DNA of 64,000 nt from Cunninghamia lanceolata (GCA_027924645.1 BSBN01000047.1:434001-498000); one strand, 5' to 3'; positions 22,272-36,258 are shown, numbered from the stretch's first letter. Notes: generated from the letters alone by a model not told the origin. Program-made: numbers and translations.

Positions 22272-23390
22272 TATGTATATGTTACACAGAGAGAAATTAG
22301 AAAATGGGCTACTTAATGCCTAGGATGATTAAAAATTCCCCTCAATCTCGATCTTCCCATGTTTACCTTGTCTCTCCTTTCTTGAGAAAATATTTTGAGG
22401 ATTTCTTCTAGAGACTACTCTCTTTGCCCCTCTCTCACCATCCATCTCTCTCATTTGTTATGTCTGTACAATAAAATCAATGGGTTTTATTTTTTAAATC
22501 ACCATAGCACCTACCCCAACTATTTTTCTTCCCTTCTTGATCAAATATGTTTTGTTCTATCCAACATAATGGCCCAACTATTTTCACTTCCATCCAAGAA
22601 CTCCAACAACTACTAGAAGATAGCACCACCAACAAAACACCTACCCACATGAATATGAACAACCACCACTCAAACGAAAACTTAAACAATCACAACTAGA
22701 AAGAAGAATAGCCACCAAAAGATAATAGGTTAATATTCTACTAATGTCCATAATAGGAAATACAATGCACAATCCCTATATGAAGATAAATGACCACCAA
22801 AAGGAATAAAACCAACATCGCACTCTTATGCCCTAAATGCCTTTCTTTTATGCATGCCAAGTGTTTGATGAAAATTTCAATGAATAAATGTGACTAAGAA
22901 CAATTATAAATCAAGTGGGAATAGTTGCACAACAACTAAGAATGGTTGTGTAGCAACTAGAAGATCTCGCACAATAATTCAAAATTATTGTGCAATGCAC
23001 AAGTAATAAATGTTGCACAATCACTAAAAACTAACACACACCAACAAGATACCTTTATGTAGTTGCTAGGAGCTCTTGTGCAACAACATGGATGTCAGAG
23101 TTGCAAAGTCAATTGGAAACATCCAAGACCTTTTGACTTATCTATTCATGTCATCTCCTTAAAAGCCCACACACAAGACCAAAATCTTCTCAGCCACCTT
23201 TAATGTATTTTTAGTGATGCAAGATTGCTCATGGACCTAGATGCTCCTACATCACATTCTATAGAACATCATATAAATACTAAGCTTCTTGCCCCACATA
23301 AAGGATATCTAATCATTAAAGAACTTCCTTGAGGGTAAGGCCTCTCGGGTAAGACAAACAAAGAAAATACCAACCACTTTCAACCTATTT
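22272..23390. other. Intergenic, no gene seen
   Basis: AT-rich DNA. An 11-bp perfect hairpin (GCACAATAATT at 22969-22979 with 22983-22993) lies in a patch rich in TTGTGCAAC / GCACAA words (22925-23090). No supported gene. Confidence 0.5.
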
Positions 23391-23939
23391 TATTACTTCT
23401 CAATCACAAACACCACATCTTTATTATAGGCCAAGGAAAATACAGAAGATTGCTCACCTTGTTTACCTTTTACTTGCTCTTGTGCTTGACTAGGCCCTCC
23501 ACTAAAAATTGCAAGAATTTTATTCCACACAAACCTCCACCCTTTCCTAACAAACCAAATCTTCCTTAAATGTTTTAGAGCCACCATTTTGTCCATAGGT
23601 TTATTCCCTCCACTTCTAACCTCCATTTTAGATGGCAATAGATACAAATTAAAAGTTGTGTATTGCCTCCACTATTCTCTCTAGGCCTCTTGTCTTCTCT
23701 ATGAGAGAATACCACTCAATTGATACTAGAGGCATAAGGCTAAGAAAAGAAGGCCAAAAACCACCCCAACAAAAACCTTGTTAAGTGAGTGCATCAAGAC
23801 ACTATATAAACAATTAAAATAGCACAATCTAAAAACACAACATACATTCCCAAACCAATAACACAAATAACCACGAGAAGGAAAAAGTAAACAAAGAGCA
23901 TTCAAACCAAGGAGCAGGAAGGAGAATAATGGAGAATGA

Positions 23940-25600
23940 CTATTTATATCCTAAACTAGATCTCTGCCCTCTTTCTCCCTCCAAGAACTGATTTCCAAAA
24001 TCTTGAAGCATATTTTCCAATGGTTCACTAGGATTTGTAAACTTTTTATGCCCTTGAGATTTGAGATATATAGCATTGGAAGTAGTATCCACTTGGTTCT
24101 CACTAGGTTTATATTCTTTCTTATCATTCCATTTATGAAGGGTGTTGTTTGTTTGAAATTGTGAAGGGTATGAGGGTGTGGAAGGGGTATGTGAGGACCC
24201 ATATTGCAAACCATTAGATGCTATAAATTTAACTTTTTGCATGGGCACACAAATCCATAAAAGAAGCAAAACTTTCAAGTAAATAGTATCTTTGATGTGA
24301 GGAAGGAGTCCCTAAAATAAAATAGATTGTAACTCATCATCCACTAATTGATACTTCATATTACCACATAAAGATTGCAAGTAAATGACATAGTAATTGA
24401 TGGGTTCATTATGTCCTTGGGCATATTTAATCAAATAATTCATAGTTGTTTTGAAGCCTAAATTAGCATAGAAGTGTTTCAAGAAAGAAGTGGATAACTC
24501 GTCAAAATAATAGATGTAACTAAAAACTAAAAAGTAGAACCATTGAATGGCATAGTTCCTTAAGGTTTGTGAAAACAAATTAGTTATCTACATTATCTTC
24601 ATTTACAAAATCTAGGGATGCAATATTAAAATCTTGTAGATGGACATTGGGATCTCATTTTCCATGATAGAATTCAAATCTAGGTGTGATAAATCCAGTG
24701 GGTAATGAATATGTAACAACTTCAAAAGCTAAAGGTGTGTGACATGGAGGGTTATATGTAATAAACTCTTTGTTAGCAATCATATCGTCCACTTTTTCTT
24801 AAGTTGGTCAAATTTCTTTAATAGTGTATTTAAGGTAGAAGTGGGAATAGTAGTGATATGAGGAGCATTGTAAACAATGGAGGATGTGTAAAGAGAATGG
24901 GTGATAAGAGGTAATGGCATGTCACTAGAAGGGGAAGCCACACTATAAGGTAAGTTGTGCATAGGATATGGAATAAGTGTAGGGGATAGTTCTAGTAGTT
25001 ACATGGGTATGAGTGGATGTAGAAGGATGAGTGGTGAGTGAGATACTAGTGGAGGGAAAGGTGGTGATGACACTAGAGGTGGGAATTGAAGATGAATGAG
25101 TCACACCAGGAGTGACAACATGTGTGGTAGAGGCCATGGATGTGGTAATTAAGGGATGAGAAGAAGAGGGATTGTGAGAGGATGAAAATTTGGTGGGTGG
25201 AGGAGAGTATACACCATTGGAAGAAGCCATAAGAGTTCCAATATTGTGGAGAATATTCATGCCAAAAGAAGCATCTACTAATGCATGTGATGTAACGTCT
25301 AGTAGCTAATTATTGAGGAGCTATGGCATGAGTAAGTGCATCAATAAGTAATTGTCTCATAAGGGTCCAAAGATATTGTCAATAGAAAAATATCAACCTA
25401 CCCCATTTGAGCCCTCCTCCCAACCCCATTGGAGGCTGCATTCTTCTGATCCTAGAAGACAATAGAAAAAACACTTATAAGAAAAACATACATCATTTTC
25501 ATTTTTTCCCAATCTTCGAAGTAGATAGAACAGAGTAGGGAGTAGTAGTGCTTTCAGAAGCCTAACTGGGCTTCCTATATATAGAGTGTCATAGACTTGT
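23940..25600 (-). pseudogene. Decayed Ty3/gypsy gag
   Basis: On the minus strand a Ser/Thr/Pro-rich leader (25260 downwards) precedes a gag-like capsid segment (24578-24312) with the run QWFYFLVFSYIYYFDELS, then FLKHFYANLGF and IKYAQGHNEPINYYVIYLQS. This matches the retrotransposon gag fold used to package element RNA into particles. Frames are broken repeatedly, and no protease, RT or LTR pair was found. A TATATATAG on the minus strand near 25580 could be the old promoter. It is a different gag from the one at 38360-39866. Confidence 0.65.
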
Positions 25601-25604
25601 ACCA

Positions 25605-26485
25605 TGATCCACAAATACCAATTTTGTGGCTTACCTTAATTAGATAAGTATTCCAAATAATATAAATATCTTGTTAATAGATAATCACATTAATATTTGC
25701 TGGCAAATTTTTATTAAATTATTGGATAAAAACTAGAGTGAAAGTAAGCCTAAAAATGTTTAATTTCATAAGTTTAGTATTAATTATCTTTTGTTTAACT
25801 ATTTTTGATATATCACTAATAAAAATGATTAGATTCAGTTACAAATCAAATGTATTTCAAATATTAGTTTGTGTCATTTTAAAATAATTCTTTTTTATCT
25901 AAAATTGGAACATAAAAGATAACTATAACAGATCATTTTAAAGATATTTATAACACATATCACATTTAGCTCTATGATAGTTCCAACAAAGCTCTTAGCT
26001 CAGCTGTTGTCTGAATACATAATAGTAGATAGTATTTTTAAAGAGGGTGAGATAGCTCAGTAACTTCTAAGTGAAGCTGGGCCATCCAAGATGAGTCATG
26101 ACAATCCTATTTACTTCAATCCAACTTCTAATAAACATGTTAGCTTTGATATCTACTCTGCTTTTCCCAATATGAGATAAAAGAGTCAAAAGACAAGTGA
26201 GCTTGGTGGTGCATAATATCTATCATGTATCTTTAAAGATTCCTTCATACAGCCCAATTCCTTCTGATGTCATAAACATCCAAAAGAACTACTGCATGAT
26301 AATATGGTGTCATGAAATAACTGTTTTGGATCCAGATGGCAAGTAGGTTCATATGCTTGTCTTGGTGTTGACTTGCCTACTATATGGTAAAATGTATAAA
26401 TCTGTGTTATAAATATTTGCTCCCTGATATTAAATTCTTTATATCCCCTTAGCTACTCACTATTGAGATACATACTAAAGAAGAA
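25605..26485. other. AT-rich spacer, no gene seen
   Basis: Lies between the gag remnant and pseudogene A. No supported frame, repeat or RNA was recognised. Confidence 0.45.
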
Positions 26486-27889
26486 ATGAGAGGGCCCATT
26501 TATTTGAACAATGATAATGATAATGATGGCCTAGAGTATATTTCTAAAATACAGATCTATCTCTTTGTACATTTATATATACATATGGTTGATGATGAGG
26601 GATCTCATCATTCTACATAGTCTTAGTAGGAAGCTGAGGCTAGGACAAATTTTTATAATGACAGCATTAATAGATTAGAGGGTGCATTGAAATGTTTGGA
26701 TCACACCATACACAACACACCCAATTTGGGTAATAGAGACAAATTAGTAATTATTCAATAGGAGATCAAACGTATGATTGAAACAATTTAATCATACAAT
26801 CCATATGATGAGATAAGCACTAAGGACTTTTATAGGCCTCTTGCCAGGAGTGTAACTGGCAATGAGAAAATTAAATTTGTTTCTCAAAGAGTTTCATTGC
26901 ATGATGTGTATACCATGTTCCCTTATTATATGGGATGAGATAAAGTTAGAGGATATATGGTTACTAGGTGTACAGATGCACTAGTTGCTCCTTTTATATA
27001 TCCCAAATGGTTGGCAGCCAATCATAGATGGCCACATAATGACGAGTTGCCACTTTATTTTTGCAAACAATTATATGCTCGCTTCCATTTAAGATTAGAT
27101 GTGGATTATACATCTATGCCTGTGCATGCTAGACATGGCAAGGGGAGGTTTGTTGACAAACCTCAATTTAGACAACCAGATTTGGAACTGCTCATCAACA
27201 AGAGGGAATTAGTTGGTCCAAACCTTTTGGTTCTTCCAAAACATTTGAACTAGCAATAGCAGGAGATGCAGTAGTTGAACTGATTAGATCATGTCTTTTT
27301 GATAGTATGGCCACAATTGCTACTTAGGTAGATTAGATGTTATTTGATCGTATAGGGAGATACTTATTACGTCCACAGATTAGCCTTCCTCCCATTGAGG
27401 CTACATTTATGAATTATGACCCCTACATTCGTGCAAACCTACCATCATCATCAGATGTGGCACATATGAGTGATGCCACTTTACATGATGTGTGTTTAGC
27501 TTCCATTGTTGATGTACTATCAGCATTCCAGTTTATCAATGATGAGTATGGGATTCCCTTAGATGTTGTACCGAGTCATATTAGATGACATTTTGGTAGA
27601 CAGTCAGGTCGGGGTGAGGTGACTTCAGAGGAGCATCATATTCCGGAGCAGCCTATAGCTCCCACACAACATTGAGCTACACCTAATGTACATGGCTCAT
27701 ACAACACACTTCTCTTTGACACTGGTCCTTTACCTGCTACAAGTGTCCCTAATGTGACCATTCATTCTTCTGAGATTAGTGGGATCGGTAGAGTGCTCGA
27801 GGATGCACAGGTACTTGAAATTTTTTTATATTTTGCATTCTAAAAATTCACATGTATATATTAAATAAAATTGACTTTAAAGTAGTTCT

Positions 27890-29263
27890 TGTTGCAAGTA
27901 TGGGCCTAACCAGTGTTGTCATTGATGTCAACATACTCCTGTTGCATTGATGATAAGGATTGGATGAGCTGTGTGCTGAGGATATTGAGAAAATTAGTCC
28001 TAATCAGGAACAGAGAAGAACAGTGAAGACAGAAGCTAAAAGATCCTAGCTAAGATGAAGATCAGAGGATGTGCATCAAAGGGTTTATAGATATGTGTCT
28101 TAAGGTGATCCAGTAAAAATTTTAGAGGTCCGCATGAAGATCTGAAGAAGTTGTGGCCGCTCAAGTAAAACTGGTTCCGGCAAGTGTTCAGAGGTGACAG
28201 AGTGACACAGATAGGTCCGGTGAGATCCAGAAATGAAATATCCTATTCTATAGATTTGAGGGAATGATTAGGAAGTCCATGTGAAGTGACAACTCAATTG
28301 GTTTGTGGTATGGAGGTCCGCAAGCATCTACTCCATTGTGACAGTGACGATAGACTGTGTTCTTGAGGTTCCGGATGAAGGAGATAAGGATTTCCGTAAG
28401 AAGATGTAGTGTGGATGTTATTGGTGATTCAGGCAAGCTTGTGCAGGTATTTGGATCATGTCTAGTTCATTTTGGTGATCCGCATTAGAGTTTGAGCTCG
28501 TAATTGAAGAATTACTTCCAGATGATGGTGTTCTTCCTAAGTCTGGCTGACCGGATGAGTTACACATCCTGCGGATGATCTTGAAGATGTTATGTGAAGA
28601 TTGGCGTGTTCCTAGAAGAAGATTGAAGTCTCATATCTATGTGGCCAATAGTGTGTTGTTCCACATGAAGTCTTTTGTAATTAGTCATGTTGTATGTATA
28701 TACTTGCTCTGTAATGTATGCCGACTTGGATGATAATTCCTAAGTCGATGTCTTGTATAAATAGAGAGTTGTAAAGTCATTTCAAATGTATCTTGGAGGT
28801 GAGAGTGTGGTAGCGAAGAGAAGAGCGAAGAGTAGAGCAGAAGTATTGGGCTTAAATGGAATTGATTCAAGCATGGTGAAGATGCTATTCTCCAGTTCAA
28901 GTATGTGATACTTATTATTTTGTAGACAATGTGTCTCTTGTAGGCAGTGGGCCTCTTGTGAGTAGTGTGCTCGGGCAGTGAGCCCTAATTGGCATGTGCC
29001 ATTTTGTTCTTTCTATTCTTCTAACAAAGAATACAATCTTGGGTTAATCACCCCATAGTTTTTCCCTTAACCTGGTTTTCAATGTCAAAATCTTGGTGTC
29101 TTATGTGTTGATGTGTTTCTGCTCCTGATTTAATGCTTTATGTTTCCATGATTGATTTATTATTATGCTACTGAATTACAAAGTGGATTTAAGTGTTTAA
29201 TTGAAAGAAAGTTTTGGACAACTGATTCACCCCCCCTCTCAGTTGTCTATCCTGAATCTAAAA
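27890..29263 (+). repeat. Copia 5' LTR
   Basis: 1374 bp, starts TGTTGCAAG and ends at AATCTAAAA where the other LTR has AATCTAACA. It contains a TATA box (TATAAATA at 28756-28763) expected to drive the element transcript. Confidence 0.95.
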
Positions 29264-29265
29264 AT

Positions 29266-29277
29266 TGGTATCAGAGC
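29266..29277 (+). other. Copia primer-binding site
   Basis: TGGTATCAGAGC, complementary to the 3' end of initiator methionine tRNA, 2 nt after the LTR. Confidence 0.95.
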
Positions 29278-29322
29278 TAAGTTCCTCTAAAAAAAAAGCT
29301 TAACTGCTTGAGGAGATCCAGG

Positions 29323-30290
29323 ATGTCATCCTACAAGAAGGATAGTCTGAAGTTTGATGGAACCAATTTTAATCTTTGGAAAGGTCTTATGCAGTGTCAC
29401 TTACAATGTATGGGAATGCAGTACTGGACCATGCATTCAATGAAGTATACTCCTCCACAGAATGGCCTGAAAACTGCAAATGAAATCACAGATGCTGAAA
29501 ACAATCTGCAGACTAAAGAAGCTCTTCTAAGTGCCTTGTCTGATTCAGAGCTAACAAATTTCATTGACCTACAAACTACTCTTGAGATTTGGGAAAAACT
29601 GAAACTTTTGCATGAAGGAGACAAGTATGTTAAATGTGCAAGTCTACAGAGTCTGAAAGGAAAATTTGAAAATCTAAAGATGAGAGAAGATGAAAATATC
29701 ACTACTTTTATGCCAAGAGTAAATGAGCTTGTTTGTGGGATTAGATGTGTTGGTGGAGTCTTGGATGAAGATGAGATTGTTGGCAAAGTTCTCAGATCCC
29801 TTCCTGCTTCTTATAAATACAAGGTTGCTGCCATCGAAGAATTTAGAGCCCATTCAGGTGTCACAAGAGATCAATTGGTTGGTAAATTGGCTGCTTTCAA
29901 ATTGACCGAGTTTGGAGATGCCCCCCCAAGATTGAATCTGCATTCAAAACTAGTGCCTCTGTAAAAGGTAAACAAAGGTTTGATCCAGGAGAAAACTCTT
30001 CAAGGAAACTATCATGGTATGAAAAAGCAAGAAAAGACCTAGAAGAAGAAGAAGCAGAAGCTGCTCAACTTGAAGCCCTTATTGCAAAAATACTACTAAG
30101 AGGATCCGATAAGTATGAAGGGAAATTACCTTTTAAGTGTTTTAACTACAATAAGATTGGTCATTTTGCCTCAAGGTGTCCAAAAAGATTTTCAAGGCCA
30201 AATCCTAACAAATCAAGGTTCCAAAAGAATTGTTACTATGTTCATGAAGAGGATGATAATGAATCAGAAACAGGAAACAAATCCAGAAGT
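29323..30290 (+). pseudogene. Copia gag, frameshifted
   Basis: The ATG at 29323 is preferred over upstream non-ATG codons. The first part (to about 29925) is a UBN2-type copia gag (SLKFDGTNFNLWKGLM, WEKLKLLHEGD, LKMREDENI) that forms the virus-like particle. A run of seven C at about 29920-29926 marks a one-base frame change; the downstream frame continues with an acidic region and a zinc knuckle, CFNYNKIGHFASRC, in which the second Cys of the CCHC pattern is Tyr. Confidence 0.9.
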
Positions 30291-33200
30291 GATTGGTTGT
30301 TTATTGCCATCAAGGAAGAAGATCCAATACCCTCTGAATTTGTCAATCATAAAGTTGTAGAAAGAGCCCTGGCTACCCAAGTTAAAGAAAAGGATGATTG
30401 GGTCATTGACAGTGGATGCTCTCACCATATGACAAGTGACAAAAATAAGTTCATAGATTTGGAAAGGTATGAAGGAGGAGTAGTAAAGTTTGGTGATAAT
30501 TCTGCTAGTAGAATCAGAGGTAGAGGAACTATTTCTTTTGATGGAAAGAACAAAACCGGTAATGTACTGTATGTTGAAGGATTGAAGCACAATCTTCTCA
30601 GTGTTGGACAGTTGGTGGACAAAGGCTATGATCTCCGATTCAAGAATGGAAAATGCAAGATCTTTGAAAGTTCTGGAATAGAGATTGCATCCTATACTTA
30701 AACGAAAGGTAATATCTTCCATTTAGTTGGTACTAGTGAAAATTGTCTATTTGTGCAAATTGATTAGAGTTGGCTATGGCATAGGAGGATGTGTCATGTA
30801 AATTTTGATAATATCATCAAGATAAGCAACACTCAGGCTGTAAGAGATCTTCCAAAACTGGTGAAACCTACAAATAGTTTGTGCAAAGAATGTCAGTTGG
30901 GGAAACAATGTAGACTCTCATTCAAAAGCAAGGAACAAACTTCTACTAGATTATTAGACTTAGTTCATACTGATCTATGTGGTCTGGCAAAAATAAGGAG
31001 TGTGCAAGGTGATAGATACTTAATGTTATTAATTGATGACCATTCCCGGATGATGGGGGTTACTTTTCTGAAAGAGAAATCAGAAGCTCTTGAGAAATTC
31101 AAAATATTCAAGGCTATGGTAGAGAATGAAACTGGATTAAAATTAAAATGTCTGAGGTCTGATAGAGGTGGAGAATTCACATCCAATGAGTTCATAGAAT
31201 TCTGTGAGAAACATGGAATAAAGAGACAGTTGCCTGCTCCTAGGACTCCACAACAGAATGGAGTAGTGGAGAGAAAGAATTGGACCATCCAGGAAGCATC
31301 TAGGACCATGATGATGGAAGCAAATGTTCCTCAGATCTATTGGAGAGAAGTTGTCAGCACTGCAGTCTATACACTCAATCGAGTACAAATCAAAAGCAAT
31401 ACCAATAAGACTCTTTATGAACTTTGGTTTGGCATTACTCCTACTGTGAGGTATTTCAGAGTCTTTGGTAGCAAATGTTACATTAAAAGAGATGAAGATC
31501 TAGGAAAATTTGATGCTAGAAGTGATGAAGGAAAATTCTTGGGCTATTCTACTCAAAGCAAAGCATACCGATGTTATAACAAGAGATTAAGGAAGATTGT
31601 GGAAAGTACAAATGTGAAGGTTGGTGAAGGAATTGAAAAACCCTCAAGGTTTTATGAATATGATGAAGATGATCAAAATAATGTTTTTGTTCAAGAAGTC
31701 CAAGCTCCATCTGAAATTCATATTTAAACTGATCTGGTAAATCAGAAAGAAGAGATAAGTTTAAATGAACCTGTTCGAGAATCAGAAGTGCAAGAAACTT
31801 CCAAAGTTCCCAGGTATGTAAAACTGAATCACTCTGAAGATCATATTATAGGTAATAAAATCAAAGGTGTAAAAACAAGAAGGATTGCTCAAGATTCAGA
31901 AGAGTATTGTCTAATTTCAAAAGTTGAACCTAGGATAGTGAATGAAGCTTGCAATGATGAAAACTGGACTAAGGCAATGGAGGAAGAACTAATGCAAAAT
32001 GAGAAGAATCACACATGGGATCTTGTTCCCAGACCTAAAAATAAGAATGTGATTGGAACCAAATGGGTCTTCCAGAATAAACTGAATGAAGTTGGTGAAG
32101 TAATAAGAAATAAAGCTAGATTGGTCTGCAAGGGTTACTCTCAAATAGGAGTTGATTTTGAAGAAACTTTTGCTCCAGTGGCAAGAATTGAAGTAGTTAG
32201 ATTATTTCTTGCTTTTTTTGCCTTCAAGGATTTCAAAGTATATCAGATGGATGTCAAGTCTACCTTCCTGAATGGTGACTTGGAAGAAGAAGTATACATT
32301 GAGCAACCAGATGGATTTCAATTGTCCGATCATGGTGATATAGTCCGCAAGTTGAAAAAAGCCCTGTATGGACTCAAGCAAGCCCCAAGAGCCTGGTATG
32401 AAAGATTGGATAAGCATCTTTTGAAGATTGGTTTTAACAAAGGTACTGTTGACAGTAATTTGTACTTCAAAATTGATCATGAACATATCTTGATTATTGA
32501 AGTATTTGTTGATGATATCATTTTTGGAGGAAGAGATAGTATGTGCAAAACCTTTGCAAATCAAATGAAAAGTGAATTTGAGATGTCCATGCTTGGGGAA
32601 ATGAATTTATTCTTGGTTCTGCAAATCATTCAAACTATGAAAGGAATCTTCATTTCTCAGACAAAATATGTGAAAGAATTGTTGAAGAAATTTGGGATGG
32701 AAGAGTCAAAACCAATGTGTACTCCCATGGCAACTGGATGTAAATTGAGCAAAGATGATGACTCTCCTAAGACTGATCAGAAAAAGTACAAGTCAATGAT
32801 TGGAGGATTGTTGTATCTCACTCAAACTAGACCTGATATTATGAATGATGTTGGTCTTATTGCTAGATTCCTAGTTGATCCTAGATAATCTCATGTCATG
32901 GCAATGAAGAGGATTTTTAGGTGTCTGAAAGGGACAGTTGAGTATGGTTTGTGGTATCCTAGAGATCATAATTTCTCTCTTCATGCATATACATATGCGG
33001 ATTGGGTAGGATATGTGGATGACCGGAAGAGTACCAGTGGTGGAGCATTCTTTTTGGGGAAGAGATTGGTTTCTTGGCTGAGCAAGAAATAAGAGGCAAT
33101 AGCTCTGTCCACTGCAGAAGCAAAATATATTGCAGCAGCAGGTAGTTGCACTCAAGCTTTGTGGATGAAAAAAATGCTAAGAGACATAAGAGTGGAGTAT

Positions 33201-33460
33201 GAGGAGCCTATCACAATCTTCTATGATAATTCAAGTGCAATAAATATATCTAAGAATCTGGTGTTGCATTCAAAGACTAAACATATATCCATCAAATTTC
33301 ACTTTTTGAGAGAGCAAGTGAACAAGAATGAAGTCAAATTGGAGTTTGTGCCTTCCAAGGATTAGATTGTAGACATCTTTACCAAACCTCTACCTAACGA
33401 CTCTTTTGAGTATCTCAGGGAGAAGTTAGGGGTTATTACCCCTCCGATGATGAACTAAGG
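30291..33460 (+). pseudogene. Copia pol polyprotein, with stops
   Basis: All in one frame. Protease: DSGCSHHMT near 30408. Integrase: zinc motif with WHRRMCH and CKECQLGKQC, then the catalytic region LDLVHTDLCG, LLIDDHSRM and a Glu near NGVVERKNW. Reverse transcriptase: [26 protein letters not shown] and the active site FVDDIIFGG. RNase H: YADWVGYVDDRKSTSGG and STAEAKYIAAAGS. In-frame stops fall near 30699, 30765, 31725, 32886, 33090 and 33363; several replace Gln in otherwise conserved positions. No working enzyme is expected. Confidence 0.95.
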
Positions 33461-33537
33461 TGCACTAATGTGCATCAGTCCAGTGGATATCACAGTCATA
33501 TCTTGTGGTTTGGATTGATGATGGGGAGCTGCTACTT

Positions 33538-33759
33538 AGGGGGAGCAGCTAGTATGATTCTGAAGTGGTGGAGTTGCAAGTATGTGCCCTTTGCCATTGA
33601 TGTTAAAGGGGGAGAGAAGACATGTGAAAAAGAAGTGGTTGCTGATCAAAGGGGGAGCAGGAAAGGAAGAGAAGTTGTGACAGTAAGGAGAAGTTCTTGT
33701 CTTGATGATTAAAATAGTTTTTCACATCATATGTTTCCATCAATGACAAAGGGGGAGAT
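33538..33759 (+). repeat. Polypurine tract and three upstream PPT-like copies
   Basis: The tract AAAGGGGGAGA at 33748-33758 abuts the 3' LTR and primes plus-strand DNA. Similar motifs occur at 33538, 33605 and 33648 in the non-coding tail. Confidence 0.85.
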
Positions 33760-35122
33760 TGTTGCAAGTATGGGCCTAACCGGTGTTGTCATTGATGTCA
33801 ACATACTCCTGTTGCATTGATGATAAGGATTGGATGAGTTGTGTGCTGAGGATATTGAGAAAATTAGTCCTAATCAGGAACAGAGAAGAACAGTGAAGAC
33901 AGTAAGCTAAAAGATCCTAGCTAAGATGAAGATTAGAGGATGCACATCAAAGGGTTTGTAGATATGTGTCTTAAGGTGATTCAATAAAGATTTTAGAGGT
34001 CTGCATGAAGATCTGAAGAAGTTGTGGCCGCTCAAGTAAAACTGGTTCTGGTAGGTGTTCAGAGGTGACAAAGTGACACAGATAGGTCCAGTGAGATCTG
34101 GAAATGAAATATCCTGTTCTACACATTTGAGGGAATGTTTAGGAAGTCCATGTGAAGTGACAACTCAATTGGTTCATGGTCTGGAGGTCCACAAGCATCT
34201 ACTCCATTGTGACAGTGATGACAGACTGTGTTCTTGAGGTTCCGGATGAAGGAGATAAGGATTTCAGTAAGAAGATGTAGTGTGGATGTTACTGGTGATT
34301 CAGGCAAGCTTGTGGAGGTCTTTGGATCGTGTCTAGTTCATGTTGGTGATCTGCATTAGATTTTGAGCTCGCAATTAAAGAATTACTTCCAGATGATGGT
34401 GTTCTTCCTAAGTCTGGCTGACCGGATGAGTTACACATCCTGCGGATGATCTTGAAGATGTTATGTGAAGATTGGCGTGTTCCTAGAAGAAGATTGAAGT
34501 CTCAGATCTATGTGGCCGACAGTGTGTTGTTCCACGTGAAGTCTTTTGTAATTAGTCATGTTGTATGTATATACTTTCTCTGTAATGTATGCCAACTTGG
34601 ATGATAATTCCTAAGTTGATGTCTTGTATAAATAGAGAGTTGTAAAGTCATTTCAAATGTATCTTGGAGATGAGAGTGTGGTAGTGAAGAGTAGAGTAGA
34701 AGTATTGGGCTTAAATGGAACTGATTCAAGCATGGTGAAGATGCTATTCTCCAGTTCAAGTATGTGATACTTATTATTCTGTAGACAGTTTATCTCTTGT
34801 AGGCAGTGGGCCTCTTGTGAGCAGTGTGCTTGGGCAGTGAGCCCTAATTGGCATGTACCATTTTGTTCTTTCTATTATTCTAACAGAGAATACAATCTTG
34901 GGTTAATCACCCCGTGGTTTTTCCCTTAACCGGGTTTTCCACGTCAAAATCTTGGTGTCTTATGTGTTGATGTGTTTCTGCCCTTGATTTAATGTTTTAT
35001 GTTTCCATGATTGATTTATTATTATGCTACTGAATTACAAAGTGGATTTAAGTGTTGAATTGAAAGAAAGTTTTGGACAACTGATTAACCCCCCCTCTCA
35101 GTTGTCTATCATGAATCTAACA
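33760..35122 (+). repeat. Copia 3' LTR
   Basis: 1363 bp, TGTTGCAAG to AATCTAACA, TATA box at 34627-34634. Aligns with 27890-29263 end to end with a few percent visible differences and small indels. Confidence 0.95.
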
Positions 35123-35291
35123 GTTCTCACTATTCATTGAAATCTTGTATTTGAAAATTTCTAGCAATATGTGGATTTGTCATGCTTTGGCAATTTGGAG
35201 CATCCAGAGGATCCTGTGCATGGTAGATTTGAGGTACATAATATATAATATATATAAATTACTTGATAAATTCATACATGTATGTTGAAAG

Positions 35292-35492
35292 TGTTATCAA
35301 AAAATGTGAACAATAGTCTAATACAACTAATCATCCAATAACTCAATAGAAATTGATGTAAACACAAGTAAACCAAGAATATACCTTCGAAGACCATTTT
35401 ACCTCTATGCTTCCATTGTTGACCTATCTGCTCTTGATGTTGATGGTAGTGGAGCTCTTAGAAGTGTGTACTTCTTTGCTGTTGAAGATGAC
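35292..35492 (-). repeat. Gypsy 3' LTR remnant
   Basis: Closely matches 42341-42542 (shared words include GAACAATAGTCTAATACAAC and TTTACCTCTATGCTTCCATTG) and stops sharply where RT coding begins at 35493. Confidence 0.9.
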
Positions 35493-36258
35493 CGGACATT
35501 AAATTGCTCTAATCTTGTAAAGATCTTGTCTAAGACTTCCAGATGTCCCTCTCTAGTTTTTGATTTGGCTAGAATGTCATCTACATAATCTTCCATGATG
35601 GTATGCATCATGTCATGAAAGATTGTTGTCATTTCCCGCTGATATGTTGCCCCCGCGTTCTTCAGCCTGAATGGCATGACGCACCAACAATAGGTACCCC
35701 AGGGACATGTGAATGTTGTTTTATGTTGATCCTCTGGCACAATCTTGATTTGGTTATAGCCAAAGAATCTATCCATTAATGACAACATGGTGTACCTTGC
35801 TATAAGATCTACAATGATGCCGATGTTAGGCAAAGGGAAGTCATCTTTGGGACAAGCCTTGTTCAAATCCCTGAAGTCATTACATAGTCAAACTCTTCCA
35901 TCTGGTTTGGAGACAGGTACTATATTTGAAATCGACTCTGCATAGTCTATTGGTTTGATAAACCCAACGTCTAGCATCTTCTTCAGTTCTTTTTTTTTAC
36001 CATGAGTGCGATATGTGGATGCATCTTCCTTAGTTTTTATTTAACAGGCTTAGCTCCTAGAGCTAGCGATAAGTGATGCATTATAAGTTTTGGATTTAGA
36101 CCTGGCATATCTATGTATGACCAAGCAAAGTTGATTTGTTTCTTTTTGAAGAATTTAGAGAACTCTGGCTTCTCTTGTGCAGTTAAAGATTTGGCCATAT
36201 GGAGCATCTTTGGATTGTCACCGGTGCTAATGTTGATCTGTTCTACTAGTTCTATCAA
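35493..36258 (-). pseudogene. Gypsy reverse transcriptase, truncated
   Basis: Minus-strand reading from 36258: FFKKKQINFAWSYIDMPGL, then, after a frame interruption, SNIVPVSKPDGRV, DFRDLNKACPKDDFPLPNI, the palm motif with DRFFGYNQIKI, and the catalytic YVDDILAKSK. The AWSY-DMPGL and FPLPNI motifs are typical of the Tat lineage. It ends within the thumb region at LEQFNVR, fused to LTR sequence by a deletion. A stop and a frame change add to the damage. Confidence 0.9.

Larger units (their letters stand above)
27885..35127 (+). mobile_element. Ty1/copia retrotransposon with target duplication
   Basis: Complete structure: target duplication GTTCT (27885-27889 and 35123-35127), LTRs of about 1.37 kb beginning TGTTGCAAG, initiator-tRNA primer site, gag, pol in the order protease, integrase, reverse transcriptase, RNase H (the copia order), a polypurine tract, and the 3' LTR. 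Coding parts carry one frameshift and about six stops, so it is no longer autonomous. It sits inside intron 1 of pseudogene A. The LTRs differ by scattered substitutions, so the insertion is not recent. Confidence 0.97.
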
